A DNA stretch of 64,000 nt from NCBI RefSeq assembly GCF_011397635.1, contig NC_064756.1:36682633-36746632 (forward strand), read 5' to 3'. Each line of letters starts with the position of its first letter. Positions within the stretch are counted from its first letter, which is position 1. The notes below the pieces were generated by a model. That model worked only from the letters and a program-made list of their open reading frames with translations, did not search any database and was not told the DNA's origin. This document shows, piece after piece, positions 45,126-57,017 of the stretch. Position numbers and translations under genes: made by a program. The DNA is from Epinephelus fuscoguttatus. Lineage: Eukaryota; Chordata; Actinopteri; Perciformes; Serranidae.

Positions 45126-46912
45126 CAACCTGATCTCACAGAAATACGTGAAATGACCACGACCTCTTAACACCGCATTCCGTGGTGGCAGCACGTAATG
45201 GGTTGAAATTACGTGCCGGTACCACGGAAACAATGCCACTGTAAAGTCAATTAGGATCCTTTCCCATCGTGGACACACGGATTCCCTGATTCAATGACGT
45301 CATGTCAACCTCGTTTTCCTCAATGATATCTTTAACATTCCTGTATACATACAGAAATGTGGAAGTGTCCTTGATAACTCAACAATATGACAGGTTAATG
45401 TCAAGGTCATAAAATAAAATAAATGTATTTTGCCAGCTTTTGATAGCGTAGAGCTTTAAGAGCATTGTGCTGTGGGCAGATGGCGTTCCACTACGGTTTT
45501 GTATCTACTGTCTGGCGTGTGTGGGCTTCATTCCATTTCAGATTCCCGTCCGTCTGCCGTAACCGAATCTAAACGCCACTAATAAATAAATAAATAAATA
45601 AATAAGAAGAAAAAAATAAGGCACACAGCTCCCACTGAGGAAACACTGGAGTTAAGAAGTAAACTATGATAAATGGCATAAAATATTAAGATGTAGGCCT
45701 AACATAAAATAAATTTGTTACTAAATAAATTCAAACATATAGCCTACAATAGATACAAGCAGGACATGCTAAAAGTAAATACAATAATAGGCTAAATAGT
45801 ATCTAAGCAATAATAAAGTGTCTAAACAATAATAAATATTATCTAAGTTATCTATTAGGCTACCATTCCACTCTGTCAATAGATTTTAAAATTTCAATAT
45901 AATTTTAATATTATTTTTGCTCATTTCATTATTGTTATTATTGGTTTACTTTTTAGTAGTATTGTATTGTCTGAGAATGACTCATTTTAGTAACTATCTA
46001 CAGTAAAAAAGAAAAAAACAAGCAAAGAAACAAACAAAACATAAATAATTTTATACACTGGGCCTTCAAAGTGCTCTCTGAAACTACACCTGGCATGGCT
46101 TGTGTCCAAAAAATGAAAAAATCGTAGAACTAAACCAAATACATCATTGGAAAGGTCAGATATGGGTAAAATATGGATAAAATTAATTTTCACCCATGTA
46201 GAAATTAGATATTTAAAGTCTGATTATACAAGTGTTGTAACAAGATATATCTACCCAATATATCTAATTTCTAGTAAAGCCAAACTAGTTATTGCACTGC
46301 ACCTAGATGAACTACGTTAAGAAAAAGTAAAGATGTCGGCTAATTTTCGATATTTTAGCTGAGACGCTAGAAACATTGTTTTTGGGACGGTAGGTTTTTT
46401 GCGGCTTGTAAAATAGAGTTGTAAAATAGGGCTGTAAAAAGATAGATCTACTGAATATATCTAATATCTACTAAAGCCGAACTAGTAATGACACTGCACC
46501 TAGATGAAATATGTTAAGAAAAAGTAAGGATGATGGTTAATTTCAGATATTTTAGCAAGTTCTCTAGAAAGCGTTTTTGTCACTGAATATTTGAATATAT
46601 TAAATATCTAGTACAGCTGAACTACCATGTTATTATTATTATTACTATTATTATTATTATTGGTGGGAAATTTAACAGAGGAATATATTTGCCATTTTAA
46701 TATCAAGAATACTTTAGTGTTTTTGTGTGTATACAGGACGTTATTGAATCAGGGAATTCGTATGTACACCACGCAAAAGGATCCTAATTGACTTTACATT
46801 GGCATTGTTTCCGTGGTACCGGCACGTAATTTCAACCCATTACGTGCTGCCACCACGGAATGCGGTGTTAAGAGGTCGTGGTCATTTCACGTATTTCTGT
46901 GAGATCAGGTTG
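45126..46912. mobile_element. DNA transposon with about 175-bp terminal inverted repeats, no transposase
   Basis: The left end CAACCTGATCTCACAGAAAT and the right end are inverted copies with only about one difference in the outer 130 bases; similarity fades near 175. Flanks are GCATGTG (45119-45125) and GCATGTG (46913-46919), a 7-bp direct repeat that could be the target duplication. Each terminal repeat contains an imperfect hairpin, CCGTGGTGGCAGCACGTAAT against ATTACGTGCCGGTACCACGG with an 8-base loop. The interior has tandem copies of a 180-200-bp unit. No coding frame. Superfamily unassigned; a MULE-like origin is possible. Confidence 0.8.
46232..46640. repeat. Internal tandem repeat, unit about 190 bp
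   Basis: ATATATCTAATTTCTAGTAA with ACTGCACCTAGATGAACTAC recurs as ATATATCTAATATCTACTAA with ACTGCACCTAGATGAAATAT. A third partial copy (ATATTAAATATCTAGTACAG) follows. The unit also repeats GTTAAGAAAAAGTAA. Confidence 0.7.
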
Positions 46913-46919
46913 GCATGTG

Positions 46920-47336
46920 GTTGGGTTTTAACAAAAAGAACAGGGTTTGGCTTTTTAATCATACCGGAACACTGGACTCCCAAGTGAAAGTTAGTGATTG
47001 CTGAAACTGTCCACGCCACACCCACCCTACTTGAACTTTTGCCCCCTTAACTTATGTTGTTGTCCTGCTGTGTTTCCCCCAGACTTTACACAATAACTGT
47101 GACCAGATGCATATCATAACATGAAAGGACGGCTGTTTTTGTCGGTGTCTGACCCTGAAGGTCACTGACCAAGTGCCAGTATTCAACAACTTCGGAGTAA
47201 GACTGGGTTTATTGGAGGCATTCTCACTGATGTGAAAACTGGCAAATGGGAAAGTCCTCCTATCTTAATGTCTCTCAACGCTTTTGATTCTGCTCCCATT
47301 ATTCAGAGGTTGTAGTTCAAGAGCTAAGAAATTTTA
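46920..47336. other. Non-coding, no gene seen
   Basis: Nothing recognised between two transposon remnants. Confidence 0.4.
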
Positions 47337-47830
47337 TGTCAACTTAAGACTTATTTCTCTGATAGTTTCATAGCAAATTTGTTAAAAACCCTTGTCAGTG
47401 AGTGCTTCTCCTTTTCCAAAATAATCCATCCACCTGACTCGTGTGACATATCAAGATATTGATTAATTACTACACAGGTGTACCTTGGGATGGTCACAAT
47501 TACAGGCCACTCTAAAATGTGCAGTTTTATTACACAATAAAAGACAGATGTTTTGAGGCTGCATGTCCTTGGCATGCTGTCTATAGTAATGTCCACCAAA
47601 GCTAAGATAAGATAAGCCGTCTGCGAAGTTGTTTCCGTGAATTTGACAGTACATCCCACTGACCTAACACCCAGAGACCACGTGCAACCACACCTTCCAG
47701 GACCTCCACATCCAGGTGTAGAGGTCTGAAGAATTTCTGCAATAACTGTTGTAAACCGTCTCAAGAAAGCTCATCTGCACGTTCATCATTCTCACTGGTT
47801 TACACTGTGAACCATTCATGCAATACAGTA
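47337..47830. mobile_element. Degraded Tc1/mariner fragment, copy D
   Basis: It shares GCAAATTTGTTAAAAACC, GTCAGTGAGTGCTTCTCC and AGGCCACTCTAAAATGTGCA with the left ends of copies A and B. It also has CCAGGACCTCCACATCCAGG, antisense to the transposase N-terminal region. Much of the transposase is missing. Confidence 0.65.
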
Positions 47831-48692
47831 TTTGATCAGCTGTTACATATTATGCATCCACAACCAAAACTACAATTTGGATGATGGTTTACTTTTCTAA
47901 TGTGCTTAATATTCCTTATATAGGAAATGAATGTAACTGCTACACATTTAAATACATGCCAGTTATTTGAGTGGGTTTAGTATGCAATGAATTCTGTTTG
48001 TGTTGATCCACATGTACATATTTGGCATATTGCATCTCTTCAATATTTGTTTTAAAATGTGAAGGATATTTTATTTACAGACAGTAAATGGCATGCATGT
48101 CCATTTCTGGGCTTCTCCTCTCTCATGTCCTGATGACTCTCAGGGCCGCCTTCCCAGAGTGCCTTGTGTGTGCGAGCCCTCATTTAGACTTAGGTCAGAG
48201 TTCAAGCTGCTGGATCAGAGATGACTTGGCCATCGGAGGAGGGCTGTCGGTGGCCCTGAAGTCCTGCTGGGCAGCCATCTGCCTGCGGGTTGAGGCAGAC
48301 GAGCCCTCCTGCCCAGAGTCCTTGAGATCGGGGGTTTGGCTGAGTAGGATTGTTCATCAGAAACAGTAAAGGCAGGCGAAGTGGCTTAATAACATTTTCC
48401 CCTCCCTAAGACGTGCATTAGCAATAGGCTGTGGTTGAGAGAAATTTGAGTTTTAGCTGCTGTGTGATCTCAGGCAAGTTGAAGTGTTGAATACAAAAGA
48501 TACATTACTCCAGAAACATATTTTTTAATATTGATGAAGCACTAAAAACAAAATTGGTGTCTGTCAATGGGTCAACAATGTTATGTTAGTTAGCCTCCTC
48601 CATCCAGTTATGATTAAAAATGAATGAAGTGCTTTAAGTCATCCTTTCAGTCCATTACAGTTAAATTTGAAGTAAACAGCTACAGATAGATG

Positions 48693-48740
<48 letters not shown>

Positions 48741-49679
48741 TACTGACAAACCCACAGAGACTTATCACCTGACTCCTTGAAGCTTTGAAGCATCCATTAA
48801 CTTGTTGGTTTGGTTTTTCTGACCCACATACCAACCATAACAACCCTATTTCCAGCTGCAGGAGGCTCAAAGGAAGGCATCAGCCTCTTTCTAAGCAAAC
48901 CTTGGGATTTATGAAGAAACTGACAGGAGCATGTGCCTCCCTCCAAGGCAACTCTGACCCATGCTTACACACAGAAACTGGAGAAATGAGAAGCTGTGAC
49001 TCTGAAGGATAAAACTCAAGAACCTGTTTGAAATTGATCTGATTGAGTAAAATAAATTGAAATATCACCTCTGACATATTATAAATATTTTTTACAGTTT
49101 AACTGGAAATCATATTTCATTGGATATGTAACTGTTAAACAATACTTGCATGTTATGAAATGTATTCCCATAAATAATAAAGTGAACAGTGGGGCAAATT
49201 ACAGTTAACGAGATGCTGTTTCAGTGCCTCACTTAGACAGATACGAGTGCATAGTCCCATATGCTGTCATCACGTCTATTTCCCAGAGCTGTCAATGCAT
49301 GAGATAATGGCCCTTTCACTGTCTGTTACAATCAGGCTTGAATTAGCCAGAATTGTGTAGCTTTTCAGATGCAATCAAAGGGTTTGATATAGAAAGGCAT
49401 GCAATTACGATGTGTAATGACGAACAACGGCTGCTTTGGCACAATTGGAAAATTTCAGACAGAGTGAATTTTCAGGGACCAACAAGATTTTTTTTGCCAA
49501 TGACAATGAATGGCTTATGAGCTGACTTTGATATCCCAAAGCTGCTCTCTTAGATCTCTGTGCTTTGCTTTTGTTAATCAAAAGCATTTTCATTTAAGTG
49601 ATGTTTGAAGTATATGTGATGCAAGCATGGTTCTCGCAAATATAGTTTTTGTTCTCTGTCCTGTTGAGATACCACACTT
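47831..49679. other. Intergenic with (GT)n array
   Basis: No gene supported. A (GT)n array occupies 48695-48737. Confidence 0.5.
48695..48737. repeat. (GT)n microsatellite
   Basis: About 21 GT units. Confidence 0.95.
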
Positions 49680-49689
49680 CTAAACTTAC

Positions 49690-50697
49690 TGAATAACGCC
49701 TACTCCACTTCCAATGATTGCTTGAGTTGCACCGCCCTTACTCAGAAGATCACTGACCTGGAGGGAAGAATCATAATCCTCCACCAAATCAACGAAGAGA
49801 TGAAAAACCTGCGCTGCTGTGGTTACCGAAAATGGTGATGATTTTGATCTTGGCTGCAGATCTTGATTTTGGCTGCAGTTGGGTGCAGCCTAAGAACCTG
49901 GCCTATTCTACAAAGCTGCATCTCAACTCTGGCACAGTGTCACAGGTGGCACATGGGATTTCTCCTCAACTGCCCATAGAAGACTCCACTTGTAGGTGAG
50001 TGGGGCGGACCCCCTCTTATCCCCCAGAGACCATCAAACAAAAATGGTTTCCAGGTGTTGGATCCCAGTGTCTGGAATTGGCACTGAGTGAAATTCACCT
50101 GTTCTCCATGATCATGTTGTGGCAGCTTCTCTGGAATAGCATCATCACTTGGAGATACAATCACCCCGTGCCAACCCAGTTGTCTGGATCTGCCAATCAC
50201 CCTCTTTTTCCTCAGTTCCCTTTGTGGGCTCTTCCATGGGTCATCACATCTCTCTGCCAAACTCACAAACCATCTGCAGTCCTGGTACATGAGTACTGGA
50301 CATAAATTCCTGTGCCCCAGCCAGCATTCTTCTATAGTCAAAATTCTGCCTCTACTGTTAATGTACATGTTGGTTCAAATGTTGTTGCTGCTCAGAAATC
50401 AGAAAAAAATGAAAGAGGATTTCATGACATTGATCAAAACTGCCTTGGACTCTGATAGACACTGCATCATTTCTGCTCCAGTGCCTGCCCTGTTATAGTG
50501 ACATGAAACTCCATCAGACCAGACAACTGCATACTCGGCTGAAAGGATGCTGCTGCTCCTTGGGCCTGCCCTTTGTAGATAGCTTCTTTGTGGATCTGTT
50601 TAGCAGGGATGGATTCCCATTTAGCAAGTCAGGATCCCACATATTATCACTTGATATGAGAGCTCTGCATTCCTGCAATGCTACAAGTCTCTGATGT
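49690..50697 (+). pseudogene. LINE ORF1 relic with SGNH esterase-like domain (L2-type)
   Basis: The start encodes SCTALTQKITDLEGRIIILH, a short coiled-coil seen at the N-terminus of L2-type ORF1. The 3' half encodes KEDFMTLIKTALDSDRHCII, a break, then MKLHQTRQLHTRLKGCCCSL and GLPFVDSFFVDLFSRDGFPF, ending in SHILSLDMRAL. These match the C-terminal half of the SGNH/GDSL esterase-like domain of teleost L2 ORF1 proteins, with RLRQLH.WLKG.C and PFVDNF-type motifs. Frames shift, and the final GLHPN catalytic motif appears altered to GFPFS. RT was not found downstream. Confidence 0.6.
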
Positions 50698-52852
50698 CAA
50701 AGGAACCACAGACTACACTGTAAAAATCCAGCATACATTTAATCGGTGAGAGATCAGTGAGATCACCTAAACACTTTTAATAAATTGTATGCAATTTTCA
50801 AACCTGGTGTCTACCACCGTTCACTGAAGCTAGAATCACCAAGATATGAAACCAATTATTGTATAATTAATGTGTTTAATTAAGATAAAAAGGTTTCAGC
50901 TTTGAGTCATATATCTTTTTAAATAAAAATAAGGAAGAAAAATAAGATGATAAAATGTGTGTAAAACCGATATGGAGTAAATTTTTTTTCTACATTCCCT
51001 GACCTCCATCTATCTTTACACATTTATAAAAAAAAATCCTGTGCTGTTCGCAGTAATCCAAAAAGGGACTGTGCTCTATATGTTATGTAACTCACAGAAA
51101 TGGGTCAGCATAACAGTAATAGTGTCACTCACTCTCATACAGTAAGAGATATCTTCCCTTCCCTTTATTTCAAAAGACTTTCAACATAGTTACATAATTG
51201 TTTATAGAACAGTCGAATGATACGAAACAATTTTATGAAGGTAATATGCCAGAATAAAATGGATGTAATGTTATTTACCTGCAGAATGTGTTGCCAGAGG
51301 ACAGGCAGTGTACTTTGCTACTCTGTAATAATGACAGTGCACTCCAGTTTTGTCAGCTGAAGCTCTTTGAGAAGGACTGTTGCTCTGTAAGCTGACTTAT
51401 GTAAAGGGGGATAAGCCGACGCTGAGTATATTGCATAAATAGTCCCTTTGTATTCTAACTGTCCATCCAGAAACTCTACCACTCCTTCAGTCTTCTGTTT
51501 TCATGTACATTCACTCAACCCCTGACCTCGACAACAAGCTCCATCTGAACTGACATGATTTGATTTTACTTGAGCACTGCACAGCCAGCTGTCCACATTC
51601 CAGGACTCTGCATGGGCATTTTGGACAGGCAGGGGCCAAAAACCAAACAAAGGGAGGCAGTGGAAGCCTTGAGATTAAAGAAGCAGGCTGTAGTCAGACA
51701 CTGGACAATATGTTAAGATGCTGATGAGTTCACACCAACAGTTTACAACCAAAGAACACGTGTTGGCTTCAGTTGTTGCAGCTCATTATTTGTTTTATAC
51801 TGTGTGGTTACAGGAGGTGTCTAGATGCAGAGGGCTGTTGCAATGCAACACAGGGTTTCCTCTCAACTTTTGCAGCAACTCAGTGTGACATCATCTGCAG
51901 CAATCTTTGGCCAATAAAATGCAAATTTCAGCTAGTTTATAAAGTGAATGACATAATTACTGTTTATCTAGCAATCACTGAGTAAAAGAGTAAAATGTTT
52001 GTCATCATTATGATGTTCTATATAACCTGTCAGCCAAAACTATAGTATTATGTTCTTTATTTTGCCAGGCCACCTGGGATTTTTACTGCAGTTTGCGACA
52101 CACGGTGTCTTGTCTGTTTGCAGTCAGCTCTGTGTGTTGTATACAAACTGACTAACTGCAAAACAGTTTGCAGGACTGGGGTAGAGACACATGCCTGAAT
52201 GTAAAGCCTGCATTTGTGTTTGGTAAAAGCAACATTCGTACTTTTAAACATTAGGAAAGACTTGGATATCAACAGGTTTTTGGATATATGCAGATATCAC
52301 TGCACTAAACTTTTCAGAAAGGTGGTTTTGAAGGAATGAAAGAGGAAGGCTGCGCTCGCATAGTTAAACAGTCGTTCCACTTTCCCATATTTTGACATGA
52401 AAAACTACATGTTAGGGCACATTCATTGGTTTATGTGCAGCTGCATGTAAACAGGAGCATTAGTAGGATATTCTTTTTTTTTAACCATGCAAACAGCTTA
52501 GTAGGAATATTGTCTTCTTTCAGAATGGGATAAAACTGGGATATTTTGTGCATGTAAACAAAGTCACCTTGTCTCTTTGTCCCTCCTCCCTGTTCTCTAT
52601 TCCCCTGGCCCATTTATTGCCATTTTCCATCCCTCCACCAGATGCCCTCTCATTTTCAGCCCCACCCCTCTACACACCTGCTCCCACTTCCCTCATCATC
52701 CCTGCAGTTAACTTGGGGACATTAAATCTGCAAACGGAGCACATCTTTTCATTGTAACAATATGCAACGGTTTTCTCTTGTTTGGGGGTGTGTCAGAGGT
52801 GTTATCCAATGAGCAGCAACATGTATATAAACCAAATTCTTGTAGATCTTTA
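50698..52852. other. Intergenic, no gene seen
   Basis: AT-rich DNA without a supported gene or clear repeat. Confidence 0.5.
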
Positions 52853-53309
52853 CAGGGTTCTCACAGTCATGAAAAACCTAGAAAAGTCATGGAATTTCAC
52901 AAACACATCTTCCACACCTGGAGAAGTCATGGAATCAGTAAAAGTTTAAAAAAAAGTTATGGTATTTTGTTATGTGTAATGAACTTTTAATAACCTTTCA
53001 CGTAATGTAATGAAATGGCAAATTTATTTTTTGTAGCTGTTGAAGTAACAGCTTTAATATGTGTCAGGTGTGGCGACGTTTTGTTCACCATTACACATAT
53101 TTCCTAATTTTCTCCTTGCAATCTGTCGCTCCCTTCATGTATGCCAGTTGAAATTATGTCTGAATTGAGTTTGAATCTGATATGTTTGTAAAACAGTGGT
53201 CAGGTGGGGCAAGATTATTATTATTATTACTATTATTACTATTATCGGTCCTTGAAAAGTCAGAATGTTTTGAAATTTTGTCCCTGAAAATGTGTGCAAA
53301 CCTTGTTTT
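52853..53309. mobile_element. Short element related to 15403-16299
   Basis: It begins TACAGGGTTCTCACAGTCATG (core ACAGGGTTCTCACAGTCATG) and ends GTGTGCAAACCTTGT, an imperfect inverted pair. AAAAGTCATGGAATTTC-type motifs are repeated inside. No target duplication was seen. Confidence 0.4.
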
Positions 53310-53959
53310 TAATAACTGTATGTACACTTTTTGTTTTGATGCCAATAAATAAATAATGCCCCTTTGAATTTAATTTAATTAAATCTTATTTTATTAAAAA
53401 GCAGTGCACTTGTGTAACACAACAGGGTGGGGTGATCAACGCACCAGCATTTCCAACGGTTTCCATTGAATTAAAAAAAAAAATGCTGCATTTTGTCTGT
53501 GCTGAAGGCAGGCCTGACCTTCACCGCCTACTCTTTCACCTATTCCCACTTTCGCTTATCAGCCGCCCCACATTTTAAAGCAGCTACTCTCCACACACTT
53601 CTTGCCATTTTGTTAAAGTTGCCATGTTTGTATCTGAATTTGATCAGTTATCACATTTACTTTAGTTGCTCTGGATTTACTCAGATTTTAACCTGCTGCT
53701 GGTTTATCACCTTCCTGCTCCTCTGGGTTTGTTTGCCCGTTTGGACTACCTTCCAGTTGCTGACCCTTGCCTGCCTTACAATTCTGTAAGCCTACATATG
53801 CCATCTCTGTTGCAGTAAATCTCTCTACCAGCTTGTATTGCTCGCATTTTGGTCCTAACCCTGTCACCCCACACACTCCAGCTGTGACAGTCAAAAAATG
53901 AGATTTAAAAGCTTTGGCAGATGGGTTTTGTTATCATTGGACACAGGGGGTCATCCCTA
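53310..53959. other. Intergenic, no gene seen
   Basis: Nothing recognised. Confidence 0.45.
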
Positions 53960-54075
53960 TATTCCCCGGGTTCTATGTTCCCCGATCGGGGAACATAGGA
54001 CCCTTTAAAAAAAAAAAGGGTCCTATGTTCCCCGCTTTCCCCAAAAGGAAATATGTTCCCCGCTTTGTATGGGAC
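53960..54075. repeat. Palindromic repeat of TATGTTCCCCG motifs
   Basis: A 36-bp near-perfect palindrome at 53968-54003 has arms GGGTTCTATGTTCCCCGA and TCGGGGAACATAGGACCC. A second overlapping fold GGACCC...GGGTCC spans the A-run at 53998-54023. Two further direct copies of TATGTTCCCCG lie at 54024-54034 and 54052-54062. It looks like a foldback element core. Confidence 0.75.
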
Positions 54076-56232
54076 TAAATAATTTAAATCCAGGATGTGT
54101 TGGTAAAGAAGGAGACACTCCCACAAACTGGTTGCTGATTCGCTCTTTTGGTATCATTCAGTGTTTCCCAACAGAGCAGGAAGAGATCTAAAACATGCAG
54201 GACAAGAGGTATTCCAGAAGAGATTTGGGAAACAGACTATTTAAGTTGTAAGCCAGTAAAAGACCTTGCCTACTATTCTGGACATTTCTGCAGCTAAATT
54301 CTTAATTCCTAAACAAATGAGTGATGAATTTTTCCCAATGAAATTTGCCTCATTGCATTTTGGATTGAAACCCTTAAATCATGTGTCATGCCAGAGGAAT
54401 AAAGAAAGCTGCATTTCATCCTCTTTATTTCAAAGCACTTAGCCTGATCAGATTATCATTCAGTTATTAAATGACCCGAGACCGTAATAACCTATATAAT
54501 AAAGCAGAGTGGAGGAATGCAGAGATATAAGGTTACTTCAAGGTCACCAAAACATTAAATCTGTCTTGAATCCCACTTAGTCCTGATGTTTATTTTCGTT
54601 CATCTGTTGTCCTCCTTTGTCCAATGTTACAATGAAAGAAAGAGCAAAGGCGGAAGAGGGGAAAAGAAGAAGACCGAAGGAAATAACAGAAGGAAGGTAG
54701 GAAAGTAGTGAGTAAGGAAGAAAGGCGACAGTTACTTTTTATTATAACCCGACTCTTCTTACTGTTATTCATGCCAGTGCTGTTTGCTGTACCATCCTCC
54801 ATATATGCTTCTCTTTTTGCCATAGCAATCAAGGACTCTATCTCAACTAGGATGTTTATGTTCTTGTTGGTGTTTAAGGGGGGATTCTTGTGCTCAGCAG
54901 AATCCTTGTTGCTGGCTCAGGTTTTTTTCAGACTTCTTCAAAGAGCAAAGGTTTTACCAGCAAATGCAAGATGAGTTTTAACAGAATATCGCCTTTGACT
55001 GGTGCTTTCATCTGACACTGATATTGAACATTTTCATAAGAGTTTTGGGTGTAAGGTGGGATCACCTGCACTGTATGTAGAAATGTTTGGCTTTTCACTT
55101 CATCTCCTTTATTGCTTTTCCACAGTCATGGGTGTCATACTGGCCCCCCAAACCACCTAACAGCATCAGCTCCTCCACCTGTCTGAAGATCAAAAATGTC
55201 TTCCTCCAGGATTGATGCAGTCTTCTTGTGAGCTGACGCACTTATAACCTTGTTTTGACCCCTTTTTGAATCTCAAAGGCTTCAGATTTGCATGATAGAA
55301 ACTGACAAACAGCCAATTGCAGGAAATGCCAAAATGCAATACTAAGATGGATGCATGTATGTAAACACACACGCTTGGTTCCATCAGTGTCAGGTTTTGT
55401 TTGTCCATCAGTTTCAGTTAGGCAAACAAATGATTGCATCCCTCTTAACCGCTGATGATAAAACAAAACAAGAAGTAAACGTGAGAGAAAGAACTGCCTC
55501 GTGTGTGTTTTGTTGTTCCACTGTGACTGTGATGTGTAGCAGCCTGAGGCAGTCAGGACGATCTGCTGTGGCTTCTCTGTTCTCTGGCTGACTTCCACAC
55601 ATCACGAAAAGTCTAATGTCTCCCGACAGAGTTGGCGTGATGTTTTGGGGGTCTCAGAGACAGGTGGATAGTCCACCCCGCTGGGCAGAGCTGAATGTGT
55701 CGAGAGGCTGCTACACTGTGATTAAAAATGACTCTGTATAAGCTACCTGCAAGCGGTTCCTCTGGTTACCACAGAGTAAGCCTTTAGTTATAAAAACCCT
55801 CCGCAAGAAAATGAATTGTGTAGTCTTAGTATCAGGGAATGACAGACTTAGTGGTTTGTATTTGTAATTCTTCAAAACTGGGCTTTAACATCGATGCAAC
55901 ATAGAATGTTGGAAAACTAGTCTTCACTTAGCATGGTTAAACCAGAAAACTCAGAAAACCAATACTTGGTTGTAATCAGTGTTGAGTTAAGCTCTTTGTT
56001 CTTTAGGCTTTTCGACTGGCACTTTGGATGCACTGAGTCAAACATGCTGAGTTGATTTGTGTTTCCATTACCAGTTTAAACACACCCAAGATGGACCATC
56101 GCCACTGTCAGGCCAAAGTGCCCCCGGCCACCTCCAAGTGGGTGACACTGACAGCCGCTGAACTTTATAATCATTCAGTGACGATTCAGCGACATGTTCT
56201 TCAAAATCCATTTTGTCATCCTGTCTCCATTT
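54076..56232. other. Intergenic, no gene seen
   Basis: No protein family recognised in the short frames here; no repeat identified with confidence. Confidence 0.5.
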
Positions 56233-57017
56233 TTAAGGTAACACTGTGTCAGACTTAGGTGAATTTAGTGGCACCTAGCGGTGAGGATTATAGATTGCAA
56301 CCACTTGAAACTTCTTGTTAAAATTCATTCAGTATTCATCATTCAGGAGGTTTTTAGCAAGAGACCAGTTATTTGCAGAGGTCTAATCTCCAAAACTAAC
56401 AGACCAAGAGATTAAAACCGATAATAACACATATTAAAGCAGTTTAAATTTACAAATCTGTGTTTTTTTCTGTGCTATTTGGCACATCACAGACAGGTTG
56501 CTTGCCTAGCACCTGCTAATGTGTGCACATCTATTTTCTCTGATAATTCAATATGTGCTCACATTATTGCTGATCCAGATGTTTCGGGGTTTTTTTTACC
56601 GTGAGACAAATTATCCACAGAGGTCTCTTCCTCTCAGTGATTTTAACTGGTAAAATACAGATCGAAGCGTTTTTCACATTTAAAAAAAAGTGTTTTTCTT
56701 TTACAGTCTCAGTGCAGTGCAGAGGGGCTGCTGACTGTGGAGGCTGATGCAAAAATGTGAATGGCCCTGTCTAGAGCCAGTGTTTGGTTTGTCTATTCTG
56801 GGCTACTGTAGAAACATGGTGGTTCAACATGGCAGACTCTGTTGACCACTCTGTGGACCTGCTCCCTATGTTGATATAAATGGCTCATTCTAAGTTAATG
56901 AAAACACAGCAGTTCTTATATTGGGGTGATTATACACTACAGAAAACATATTTGTCAAATTACTATATTCCATCTCTGCCAGTTTATCCCCATAAATCCT
57001 ACACACTGTACCTTTAA
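56233..57017 (+). mobile_element. MITE-like DNA element, copy 2
   Basis: It is the same family as 201-871 in opposite orientation. It begins AAGGTAACACTGTGTCAGAC with GGCACCTAGCGGTGAGGATT, and ends AATCCTACACACTGTACCTT. GGGCTACTGTAGAAACATGG and CGTGAGACAAATTATCCACA are shared internal blocks. No open frame. Confidence 0.65.
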
